In this document: positions 11,536-22,554 of the stretch, one piece after another
How positions within the stretch are numbered: the first letter of the stretch is position 1
How the letters are laid out: each line of letters starts with the position of its first letter
Translations under genes and position numbers: made by a program
Source: Arthrobotrys musiformis
Lineage: Eukaryota > Ascomycota > Orbiliomycetes > Orbiliales > Orbiliaceae
Length of the DNA stretch: 64,000 bases
Direction: 5' to 3'
NCBI GenBank assembly: GCA_036971715.1
Contig: JAVHJL010000011.1
Span: 1,612,001 to 1,676,000, forward strand
The notes under the pieces: model-generated
What the model saw: the letters and a program-made list of their open reading frames with translations, nothing else
What the model was told of the DNA's origin: nothing
Database searches by the model: none

Positions 11536-12832
11536 GCGAGGATGGGTTGGGAATTTCCCGTCTGTAGTAATGAAAGGGTCTATTTTGATCATTTCTGGGG
11601 AAGATTAGAATGGATGCATATTGTCAGAACGGTTATAATATTACAAGGGGCATATGTAAAACGAGTAGGTACTAAATTTTAAATGCAACTGACTATTATC
11701 GAATACCAATGCAAACAGTATGGCCATTGGCACGAGTCAAGTCGTCAGATACTTTTTAAAACGACCCTGTCAACTCTTCAAATCTTCCTGCAGATGTTCA
11801 AGCGGATAATATGCGGAAGTTGTGACTAGATGACCCCGAAACGATTATGAGCGTAGTTGGGGAAATAGGTACCTAGCTAATGTGCCATAGGGGTAGTTTT
11901 CTTTATCCGTTTTGATCCGAATTGTATGGCGTACTGATACCCCCCTTCTCTTCCTAAGAGGTACCTAGGTATCTAGGTAGGTACGTATGCTGCATTTGCA
12001 AAGCGTGTGGTCTAAGGCTTACTTCGGTATCATATCGCGTGTCGCAAAGCCGGCCATGGTCTCCGGCCAGCTCTGGTATACGAGACAGGCCATGGTGGAC
12101 CTAAGTTCAGCCAGTCCCCACTTAATTACTGTGTCAGAAAAGGGCCCCTTTTTTCTCGAGAAAGACCTTTTGAACACCTATATAAAACCTTCGGTCTTAA
12201 TGTTGTTCTAGTGCGTATTCAAGCAAGAACATAGCATTGGATGCCCAGGTATCACAGCGAAAATACCTAAGTAAGTACCTGGGCCCGTACTTAGCCATAC
12301 TGTGATAATATCACCCTCTTTGTCAGCACAGTAGGTACCTACCTACCTAGCTGAGTACCTATTTCTTGGGAAAGTACGTATCGTAACCTTGAAGAATCTC
12401 TAAGCAACCCCAAGAGCTTAAGGCTAAGCTATGATAAAACGAAAATATCTACACGTGCTCTGGTTAGAATGGTAGGTATTGGCCGATTGAAATACCTTAG
12501 CCCAGCAGGATAAGTAGCACCAAGTCAAGTTCTGAACTTATCTGCCGACTTCCTCAAGTGCGCGTACATACCTCTAAGGTCCCTAGGTAAGTACCTAAGT
12601 ACTTACTTAAGACATAAGTAGGTACCTCAAGCCATTGGTATAAATGAACATCCCATCACGTGACTTTACAACATACACGCGCGCGAGATGTACCTCAAAC
12701 AAACAAGCTTGCACAGCAACATTGACAAGGGACAAGAGAGCTTCCAAGCCGTCGAACAATTCTGCACCAGTTCTACAGACATTACCACCGACAACCCTTC
12801 ATCCCAAAGCAAGTGGGATAGGTTCTTCGACT
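11536..12832. other. Intergenic between GDI and SMC2
   Basis: About 1.3 kb with three motif clusters of the GTACCTAGGTA family (about 11959-11990, 12262-12362, 12565-12630). Short frames at 11987 and 12644 have no recognisable product; the second overlaps the SMC2 first exon in another frame. Confidence 0.55.
11959..12630. repeat. Three GTACCTAGGTA/ACTTAAGTA motif clusters
   Basis: Clusters at about 11959-11990, 12262-12362 and 12565-12630 consist of overlapping GGTACCTAGGTA, AAGTACCTAAGTA and ACTTACTTAAG units. The DNA between them is not repetitive. Confidence 0.7.
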
Positions 12833-15800
12833 ATGAGAGTAATCGAAATCATAATAGACGCAAGTCCAATAACCCCGTCCCGTCGCCCCGCATACCTACG
12901 CTAACACAATATGCTTCCTTTTAGGGCTTCAAGTCGTATGCAGTCCGTACTGTCATATCTGGCTGGTATATTCATTTTTCCCCGACACACTTTAGTGAGA
13001 TGCGGACCCAATTAAATGTGACATTGCTTTGCAGGGATGAAAGTTTTAATTCGATTACTGGCCTCAACGGAAGCGGGAAATCGAATATTCTGGACTCGAT
13101 CTGTTTCGTCCTCGGGATCACCAATATGAGTACCGTCAGAGCGCAGAATCTACAGGTTCGTCTAAAGTTTTCTAGGCGCTAAATAGGTCCTACAGAGCAT
13201 GTCTAACATCTCCACCAGGATTTGATCTACAAACGCGGGCAAGCGGGTGTCACCAAGGCGAGCGTCACCATTGTTTTTGATAACAGCGACAAGAAACGAA
13301 GTCCCATTGGGTTCGAAGAACACGGCCAAATAAGTGTTACTAGACAGGTAGGTATTGAGAATTTTCACCTTTAATTCTAGATGCTAATACTCTGTTGGGT
13401 AACAGATTGTACTTGGTGGCACAAGCAAATATCTCATAAATGGGCACCGTGCCCAACAACAGACAGTCCAGAATTTATTCCAATCTGTTCAGCTGAATAT
13501 CAATAATCCAAACTTTCTCATCATGCAAGGAAGGATTACTAAAGTTTTGAATATGAAACCCGAAGAAGTCCTTGCACTGATCGAAGAAGCAGCCGGAACG
13601 AGGATGTTTGAAGATAGACGGGACAAGGCTCTTAAAACCATGGCGAAAAAAGACAACAAGGTCCAGGAGATAAACACATTATTGCAAGAAGAAATAGAGC
13701 CAAAGCTTGAAAAGCTTAGATCAGAGAAGCGAGCATTTCTGGACTTTCAGCAAACACAGTCCGATCTGGAGAGACTTTCGAGGGTTGTCATTGCGCACGA
13801 CTATCTCAAAGGAAAAGTATGGGTCGGGTACGAGTACCTTGACGAACCTAGCTAATATCTGTTCTACCAGGATCGCATTTCTCGAGCCACTTCTGAATTT
13901 GAGAAGAAAGAAGATAGGATTGAGTTCATTGAGAGTGGTGCTAAGCGGATGAAGCTAGAGATCAATAAACTTGAGGAGGACATCCAAAGGGTGCAATCTC
14001 AGCGGGATATGGAACTAAGGAAAGGAGGCAAGTTCCAGGAACTTGAAGAACGTGTGAAAGAGTCTTCGCACGAAACGGTCCGGCTACAAACCCTTTTCGA
14101 CTTAAAAAAGGTCCAACTCGCGGAAGAGGGTTCCAAAATCGAACAGGGGCGGGTCGCCCTCAACAACGCCCAAAAGCTTCTAGAGAAGAAAACTAAAGAT
14201 TTTGATGACCTCAAAGGTGGCCACGAGGCGGCGAAGCAGCATATCGAGCGTCTCACCATGGATATGGACAAGCAAGATGATCTCCTGCAGTCCTTGCAGA
14301 CTGGAGTTGCTGCAAGAGAAGGCCAACAATCAGGGTACCAAAGCCAACTACAAGGTAGGAAATCCCATGAGCATATATCGTGTATAAGTTGTGGTTCTCG
14401 TACCTGCGTTAACTTGCTTTTCACGGCATCCAAAGACGCCAAGAACAAACTAAGCGCTGCGAAGACCGGCCAGGAACAAGCCAGGCTCAGGATTACGGAC
14501 CTCGAAAAGCGAATTCGGGAGGATGAGCCCAGGGCAAGAAAGGCAATGGAACAAAATGCCGGTCTGTATCGAAATTTGGAAACCCTCAAACGCGAAGCCG
14601 ACCACATTCAAAAAAACCTGCAAAATCTTGGATACGAAGAAGGTACCGAGGAACGAATGAAGCAAGCCCAGTTATCCACCCAGTCCAATATCCGGCAAAT
14701 CCAAGAGCAAATCGATAAGCTCCGGCGAAAGGTCGCTAGCATTGAATTCACATATTCCGACCCGGTGGCAAATTTTGATAGAACAAAAGTGAAGGGCCTT
14801 GTAGCGCAGCTATTTTCCCTTTCACAAGATAAGTATGAAGCGGGAACGGCCTTGGAAATCTGCGCTGGCGGTAGACTTTATAACGTGGTCGTTGATTCAG
14901 AAGTCACGGGGGCTCAGTTACTCGAGAGAGGTCGACTCAGAAAACGAGTGACGATCATACCTTTAAATAAAATTAACGCCTTTCAGGCCGCACAAGAGGT
15001 GAGATCCCGCCAGTCGGGAGGCCTTCCCTCCAAATGAATCGATTCCAGAAAGCTCACTGCTTTAAATAGAGGGTAGATTCGGCTCACAAACTCGCTCCAG
15101 GGAAGGTGCACCTTGCATTATCCTTGATTGGGTACAGCGAGGAAGTCGCAAAAGCGATGGAATATGTATTCGGTTCTGCGCTAGTTTGTGCCAACGCCGA
15201 AACAGCGCAGAGGGTTACCTTTGACCCGTCTGTGCGCCTTCTCAGTGTCACATTAGATGGCGACGTATATGACCCATCTGGGACATTGTCTGGTGGAAGT
15301 GCGCCAACGTCCAGCGGAGTCCTAATTACCCTCCAGGAATTAAATGTGATGACTCAGCGGCTTGAGTCGGAAACCAATCAGCTTAAAACCATCCAAGCAG
15401 AACTCGAGGGCGAACGGAAACGCCTAGATGAAGCGAAGGACTTCAGGCAGAAGTTAGATCTTAAGCTTCACGAGATTAAAATCACGGAGGAGCAAATCAA
15501 CAACAACTCTTCGTCTAATGTGGGTCGATACCGTAAGTAAAGTCGTAGGAGAAGACTAACGACTATCCTAGATAATCCAAGCGGTCCAGGAGCGGAAAGG
15601 GAATATAGAGACTCTCAAGATTGATATCGAAAACTACCAAAAGGCCGAGGTCGATGCCATCAAAGAAATCAAGCGTATAGAAAAAGACATGCAAGACTTC
15701 ACGAGAAACAAAGATGGGAAGCTTGCTGAACTTCAGGTACAGATAGCCATATAACCCCCTTCTCCTCCCCTCTCAAAAACTAACAATCCCTGAAGAGATC

Positions 15801-17181
15801 CGTAGCAACAGCAAAATCAGAACTTGGTACAAAGATGGAGCAGATGAAAGCTCTCCAGAAAGAATACCAAAGCGCTCGCCTTGAAATGGGTACTTGATTC
15901 CCGCCTTCCGATCACTCTGTCAGCTAACTAAGGTGCTTTTTTAGAGCAGGCTGGTGGCGACCTATCGGCTGCGACAGAGCAGCTCGAGGAAGCAAATCTA
16001 AATCTTGCCTCCCAACAGCTTGAGCTAAATAATCTTGTGGAAGAGCAGGCCAATATCACGGTGAGAAAGGGGGCTTTGAGAAGTGATTCTTTGCTTTCAT
16101 CTAATATGGTGCTGAATTTAGGCTAGCCATAAATTATTGCTCCTCGAGCTTGAACGAGAGAGGGAAAAACTTAGCGGATTTGACGACGAACTCCAATCTC
16201 TTCAACAAGCAGTGAAGGACAAAAACACTAGAATTACGGAGGAAGGTCTTGAACTTCAACAACTAAAGCACGAAGCCGAAAAGTCTAGGAAGGAACAAGA
16301 ATCCCTGAAACAAGCACTATGCGCTTTAGAGAGCGAGTACGAGTGGATCAAAGACGAAGAAGAGAACTTTGGGCGTGCAGGAAGCCCCTATGACTTCACA
16401 AACCAAAACATACCCGAATGCAGGGCATCCTTGAAGGTTATAAATGAGAGGTTCTTAGGGATGAAAAAGAAGATCAACCCAAAGGTCATGAATATGATTG
16501 ACAGTGTGGAGAAGAAAGAAATAGCCCTCAAAAGAATGCTCCATACTGTCATCCGCGACAAGGAAAAGATCACAAAGACCATAGAAAGTTTAGATGAGTA
16601 TAAACGAGATGCTTTGAAAAGAACATGGGAAAAAGTGACTATCGATTTTGGACAAATATTCTCAGAATTGCTGCCCGGAAGTTTCGCGAAACTTGAACCT
16701 CCAGAGGGCAAGGATATTACAGAAGGCCTTGAGGTCAAAGTCTCTCTCGGGAAGGTCTGGAAACAGAGTTTGACGGAATTGAGCGGAGGCCAAAGGTATG
16801 AAAGTTAATGTCGCCAGAATTTCTAGCTCCCCTCTTACTCTACTATCTAGGTCATTGATTGCATTGTCACTGATCTTGGCACTGCTCCAATTCAAACCCG
16901 CTCCAATGTATATTTTGGACGAAGTTGATGCAGCTCTGGACCTTTCGCATACACAGAACATCGGCAGACTTATAAAAACCCGCTTCAAGGGAGCACAGTT
17001 CATTGTCGTTAGTTTAAAAGACGGGATGTTCCAGAACGCCAATTGTATCTTCCGTAAGTGGACCCCCTACCCAGTAGAGTTATCACAACTAACATTAAGT
17101 AAACTCGTAGGCACAAGATTTCAAGATGGTACAAGTGTTGTAATCCAGGAGAAAGGGGGTGAACAGAATCGTAAACGATAA
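12833..17181 (+). CDS. SMC2: Condensin subunit SMC2
   Basis: ATPase core of condensin, pairing with SMC4 to compact mitotic chromosomes. Fourteen exons join in frame to 1182 residues (family about 1180): 12833..12859, 12925..12965, 13035..13155, 13219..13347, 13406..13816, 13871..14354, 14436..14998, 15070..15519, 15572..15736, 15796..15889, 15945..16060, 16122..16795, 16851..17053, 17111..17181. Walker A GLNGSGKS is at 32-39, a Q-loop region in exon 5 and coiled coil from about 170. The hinge (about 510-680) includes DGDVYDPSGTLSGGSAP. The second coil is followed by signature LSGGQR (about 1087-1092) and Walker B YILDEVDAALD (D1115, E1116). FNSITGLNGSGKSNILD and TNMSTVRAQNLQDLI point to SMC2 rather than SMC4. 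Intron 1 begins GCAAGT, a GC-AG intron. Intron 6 is 81 bases, a multiple of three without stop. Confidence 0.97.
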
Positions 17182-17426
17182 TGAGGGCGCCTTTTTATGT
17201 TGTGTTTGGTATCTTCTACATTGTTATTGTTATCATTATCATTCCCCCCCACAAGGCTTGAAGTCCGCATATGCATCAGTGATTATGCTATAGGCGTGTC
17301 CTACGACCTATCTAAACTTTACTCCGTTCTCGCTAGTTCTAGGTTAAGCATTATCTAATATCTATTTTAACCTAGCCTCCAGGGTAGGAATTTTGGATAC
17401 ACTGTGAATTTATCCTAGGTCGCCAT

Positions 17427-18780
17427 TTAATTTTCCGGGGGTTCGTCGCCGCCGAGGTCAAGTTTTAGTTCAATCTGGTGGCCATCGGAGCTTTGAATAT
17501 CCCCCTCAAATTCAAGGGGTACTGCGCTAGTACTCGAGGCTTCATGTGCCTCGCCTTGGTTTGGTGTTGGTAGGCTTCCACCGTCCCCGGAGAGGACGAA
17601 CAAGGGGAAGTCCTCTGGCGGCCTCGTTTCACCAAATTCTGAGGTCCCTTTAGGTTGACTGCCGTTCGTCGTGTCGGACATATTGTCGAATGATACGCTA
17701 TCGTTGAGAATAACCGGGACGTCCCGATCACCAGATTCGTCAATATCCTGATCCAAATCATCTTCGAGGTCCGAGTCATGCTCTGAGTTTTTATTCTCCA
17801 AGCTTGCTCTTATGAAATCAGCACCATCATCTTTAGCAGTACCATCGAAGGCCGCGCTAGGGATCGTAAGGTTGTCTTCTGGGATCAAGTTATATTTGTC
17901 GGAAACTGTTCTAAAAAACTGCAGGTAAGACGCTCGGGTTAGAGAACTACACGTCGAACCAGGGTAGGCTTGGGTAAGAATAAAGGGTAAATACCACGTA
18001 GAGGCCATGCTCATTCTCCACATCCCAAAAAACACTTCGATGCAAAAACCAAGCATGGGCAAATATTCTGTAAAGCCGACGAAAAATACTTGAGAGTTGC
18101 TTTGTCCCGTTTGCATTGATATTAAGTCTACTAGGGAAATGTTTTGTGGAGCACAGGGTGCTTGCAGCGTGGTCCAAGGTATGCACAGAATAATCCATTG
18201 CGCAACAGGAGCGAGGAGGGTCATGAACTGCGCATAAGTATTGCCACAGCGAGGCACGCATCTCCGGGCAGGTTTCTTCGGTGCAATTGTCGCTCAGGAG
18301 GCCAACAACGAGATGGTTGAGATCGCGCGTGAGGCGCCTCGTCAACTCGTAGCACCACATCCATTCATCTATGCCGTCTGGGCAGCTTGCAATGCGGTTG
18401 CAATCCTTCCGCGAGAGAGGTATAATATGGTCGGAGTCTGGAGGGTTCGTTGTTGACGAGAGTAAGGCAGCCAGATGTTCCTGGAGTTGAAATGCGGAGT
18501 CAAGTTCGGCAAGAGGGACGAGCGGTGGACCAGTGATGTCCTTTGACTTTGTGCCCTTGCGAATCCGCCGGTTTCCGCTGCTTGGGATGAGCTGCGGGGC
18601 ACTTTGAGGAGCTGGAAAACCTGGATTCGCCATGAAGGAAGGTGATTTGGGATTTGACAGGTCTTCAACAGGGGGTGGCGGTGACGGGAGGCGGGGTGAC
18701 GTTGGGACTGTCGACGATAATGTCGTCGGTAATTGGGCCGTTGATACGGATATGGCTGGTTGATCTGGCGAGATAGCCAT
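17427..18780 (-). CDS. mob3: MOB3/phocein-family protein
   Basis: Phocein-type MOB proteins belong to the STRIPAK complex, needed in Neurospora and Sordaria for hyphal fusion and fruiting-body development. Exons 18780..17995 and 17918..17427 give 425 residues. The MOB core (about 125-285) reads DEWMWCYELTRRLTRDLNHL, then CTEETCPEM, LCAVHDPPRSC, MDYSVHTLDHA, KHFPSRLNI and RRLYRIFAHAWFLHR. The Cys and His residues expected to bind zinc are present. The intron (GTATTT to CTGCAG) restores the phocein ending VFFRTVSDKYNLIPEDNLTIP. N-terminal 100 residues are Pro/Ser-rich and the C-terminal 130 acidic and probably disordered. The upstream gap of 382 bases is shared with the divergent GCP2 gene. Confidence 0.9.
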
Positions 18781-19162
18781 TTAAGAGAAGAATGGTTTTG
18801 GATGTCGGAGCGGCGGCGGTGGTGATGATGATGGTGGTGGTGATGATGATGGTGATGGTGGTGGTGGTGGTGGTGGTGGTTGGAAGCACACTACCACCTG
18901 TCATGATAGTAGGTACCTACTTACCTGTTAGTAGATAAGCAAGCAGGTACCGCGTACAGGGATGCGGGGGCACGCACCAACCCGCCTGAGAAAAGCGCGT
19001 CCTCCCCGCTCCATCCTCATGTATTCAGAATTTCCATTTCCATCTTCATCCTCATCTTCATCTTCATCCTGCGGTTGGGCACTCACCTAGGTACCTAACT
19101 CCCCCACACAAGAGTTTAAGAGCAACAGCTCTACCGAGTAGCTAGTAGCCGCATCATCAGCG
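18781..19162. promoter_or_regulatory. Short divergent promoter, mob3/GCP2
   Basis: The two start codons are 382 bases apart. The gap has a GGTGGTGATGAT-type microsatellite (18805-18890), two GTACCTA-motif clusters (about 18908-18955 and 19085-19098) and a CTTCATCC-type run near 19036-19072. Confidence 0.6.
18805..18890. repeat. GGT/GAT trinucleotide microsatellite
   Basis: An 85-base imperfect run of GGT and GAT triplets, 25-110 bases upstream of the minus-strand mob3 start, so probably in its 5' leader or core promoter. Confidence 0.85.
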
Positions 19163-22100
19163 ATGTCACATCGGCCTACTCGATCCGGGCACGCCCGCGA
19201 CTTCTCGACTTCCACCAGAGCTTCCAATCGCCCTTCAGCCCCACTTTCAGACGCTCCCGTCTCTCCCAGGTCCCACAGGCCTAGTGGGACTGTCCCCGCT
19301 CACACAGGCCCCTCTGTACCATCCTCCAGGCCCAGCAATCCTGCGCCAAAGGTAGACCGCAGAGTGACTACGACCACTACAACCACTACAACCGCGAACA
19401 CTGCGCTTTTTGTCACCAAGTCTACACAACGTAAGCCAAATGAAACAAGAGAAACTCCAAGCGCCGCAGGCCGAGAGAAGTCCCGACCAACCCCCCCCTC
19501 CAGCAACAATGGAATAGGTATATCCCGTCATGTTTTGAATCCATAAACTACACAAGAAAATTTCGGGACCTCTTTTACTCATGATTTGTACTAGTATCCT
19601 GGTCCTCCGAAGTCTCCTTAAAGCAGCAGACAACCGCTCCCCTCGCTTCAAGAATAATGTGCCCCCCACTTTCAAATACCATTACAAGCACAAAAGGTCC
19701 GACTTTGCTAGAGCAGATGGCTCCAGAGGCTCAGGAGGCTATGGTCATTGAGGACCTACTTTTTTGTTTTATGGTACGGGTCTTGTGGTCTCTCCTAATA
19801 TGCCCTCTTGTCAACTCAGCTCAATTGTCCCGAAAGCCCCCTGTTATGCTTTATTTTATTTTTTATATTTTATATTTCTATACATATTTTTTATCACGTC
19901 TACGTTGAAATTGGATGACTAATTTCCTCGTTGTTGGTATTTCGCAGGGATTTGAAGGCCAATATATTCGATTCAAGGAAGAGTATAACCCTACTGTTGA
20001 GGCTGAGCGTTTATCAGGACCCCAGTTTAAGGTCCCTGCTGGCCTTGAACCGAGTATAAAAGATATTCTAGGGTCACTTCTCAGGGTTGCAAGACATTAC
20101 GCTGCCCTTGATGCGTTTGTTGAGGTGCAGTCAAGGGATGAATTCGGTGCTGTCAATCACGCACTCTGTGCTGCAATTCGGAAGTTGTTGAAAGACTATC
20201 TTATACTCATCGCACAGTTAGAGCACCAATTCCTATCTAACCCTAGCTTCACCCTTCATACTCTCCACCTAAGCACAATTTCAGTCTCTCATACACTCTC
20301 GCAGTTATACTCACTAGCCCAAGAGATACTACGAAGAAACTCTCTACTTGAAGACGATGATCTAGACTCGGCCGGAGATGATGTCGAATTGCTTTTGGAG
20401 TCACTTCGGGATGGTGCGAACATCGCTGGTGGGGGTCCTGTGATGGGAAGGAAGGTGTGTAAGGGTGGTGCCGTCCTTGAACTTATCACGAACCGCCTTA
20501 ATGCTATGGCTGGGGACCCCTCTACTCGGAAACTACTCGAATACCTCCTTCGACAATCATCAATGCCGTACATGGTAATGCTGAATGAGTGGCTTCACCA
20601 CGGTGTTATCAAAGATGCACATTCCGAGTTCTTGATCAAGGAAACCAAATCGATACGCCGGGAACGACTTGAAGAAGATTACACGGATGAATACTGGGAT
20701 AAGAGGTATACCATTCGGCATAATGACGTACCTCCGCAGCTTGAGGATGTCAAAGAGAAGGTCTTGCTCGCAGGAAAATATCTGAACGTAGTTCGGGAGT
20801 GTGGCGGAGTTGATGTGAGCAAGGAAGTGAAAGACGTCCCGCTGAATTTTGACGACCCAAAGTACGAACCTTTCTATGGCCTCTCAATATATTCTTCAGA
20901 TTTAGAACAGGGCTCCTAACTCACACACCCATTAGCTTCCTAGATAATGTTAGCTCAGCTTACGCTCATGCAAATGAGTCTCTGCTTAACCTGTTGCTGA
21001 CGACACATGGTCTGCGAGCACGCCTTCGCTCACTAAAACATTATTTCTTCCTGGATCAATCCGACTTCTTTTCCTATTTCCTAGAGTTGGGAACATCGGA
21101 ATTAAAAAAACCGGCTAAGAATGTCAACGTAGCAAAGCTACAATCCCTCCTCGATCTAACTCTGCGGCAACCTGGAAGTATCGCAGCGGGTGACCCATTT
21201 AAGGAGGATGTCAAGGTCCAGATGAATGAGATTGGCTTGACAAAATGGTTAATGAGAATTGTCAGCGTTAGTGGCGTGGATGAGGGATCTGCCCCCCCAG
21301 ATGACCACCGCGGCCCATCGAACACGGACGATGACAGGACAATAACAGGGTTCAACGCAATGGAGCTTGACTTCGCGGTTCCGTTCCCTTTATCTCTTGT
21401 TATTTCTAGGAAGACCATCCTCCGCTATCAACTACTCTTTCGGTACCTGCTATCCCTTCGACACCTCGAAATCCTTCTAGTTGGCGCATGGCAAGACCAC
21501 ACTAAGGTGGTATCCTGGCGACATCACTCCCGATTCCCCCCAATTGAGCGGTGGAAACGAGGCGCCTTCACTCTAAGAGCTAGAATGCTTGTTTTCGTGC
21601 AACAGCTCCTCTATTTTTGTACAGCAGAAGTTCTAGAGCCGAACTGGCACAGCCTTCAAGAGAGAATCGGGGGCGTTAAAACAGTCGACGAGCTTATGCA
21701 AAACCACGTGGACTTTCTAGATACATGCTTGAAGGAATGTATGCTAACGAATTCTAAACTCCTCAAGGTATGTTATCGTAATATTCCTTTCCTCGGGCTG
21801 TTATTTCTACTGTGCTAATTGTCTATGGAACCCCTAGATCCATGCCAAGATAATGCAAACTTGCACGATGTTTGCTTCCTATACCTCACATCTATCTAGG
21901 GCACTCGTATCTGCTGATCCAAGCCTTAATCCTTTAAGCTCCGGAACTACTAATCTAGGAGCTGATGAGGTTGCGAAAGTCGAAAAACTCAGCGACAACC
22001 TCAAAAAATATGAAGAAAACTTTAGCCGGCATCTTAAAATATTGCTCGATGCCTTGAACTACTATGCTGCGACAGAGACGGTCGTCCTCTTGGGTCTCTG

Positions 22101-22164
22101 CGCTCGGTTGTCGACAGCAAATGACGGAAATGCTGTTATGAATTCTGGTTTGGAAGACCCGTAG
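19163..22164 (+). CDS. GCP2: Gamma-tubulin complex component 2 (Spc97 family)
   Basis: With GCP3 it forms the gamma-tubulin small complex that nucleates microtubules at spindle pole bodies. Exons 19163..19517, 19595..19773, 19948..20861, 20936..21767, 21838..22164 join to 868 residues. The N-terminal 120 residues are low-complexity with a run of nine Thr. GCP2 marks: MVIEDLLFCFMGFEGQYIRF, VNHALCAAIRKLLKDYLILI, the GRIP1 region with LNEWLHHGVIKDAHSEF, EDYTDEYWDKRYTI, KYLNVVRECGG, HYFFLDQSDFF, and the GRIP2 region RKTILRYQLLFRYLL, FVQQLLYF, VDFLDTCLKECMLTN. The intron at 20862 (branch CTCCTAAC) restores PNFLDNVSSAYAHANESLL. Human GCP2 has the same order of blocks. Start taken as the first in-frame ATG (MSHRPTRSGHARDF). 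Confidence 0.95.
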
Positions 22165-22554
22165 CCCATACCCACCACCATAGAAATCGCATCTGCCACC
22201 AAAATAATGGCTAAAGAGGGAAAAGAAAGAAACCTTTCAATCCTGGATCTCCAGTACTGCCTTCCCTTGAGATAGTCGGGTTTTAGAGCTAGTTTTACGC
22301 AGCCCCAAGGGACAACTAATATCAAAAACCCCCCGGATATCAAGGGAGTTACAGATGTTCCAACAAGGTGTACGAGGCCTGCATGCACCCCGTCAACGCT
22401 GTTCAGCTTGGTGATATCAGTTGGTGAAAATTTGACAGTGAATTTTTAGACTCTGATCAACGATCAACAAGGAAAGCACAAAAGAGTGTGTTTCATCAAA
22501 ACAGCATAACAACTTAGAACTCTTGGGAAAACTTTTTAAACCACGGATTAACGT
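22165..22554. other. Convergent gap, GCP2/PGI
   Basis: Nearly 400 bases between two 3' ends. A hydrophobic minus-strand frame (22388..22062) overlaps the GCP2 end and is not accepted as a gene. Nothing else seen. Confidence 0.5.

Noticed and set aside
13999..14607. Long minus-strand frame (202 codons)
   Set aside because: Antisense shadow of SMC2 coiled-coil codons; composition is Ser/Arg/Leu-rich as expected for the complement of Glu/Lys/Gln-rich coding sequence.
22062..22388. Hydrophobic 108-codon minus-strand frame
   Set aside because: It overlaps the last exon of GCP2 antisense, has no recognisable family and shares the region with a well-supported coding frame.
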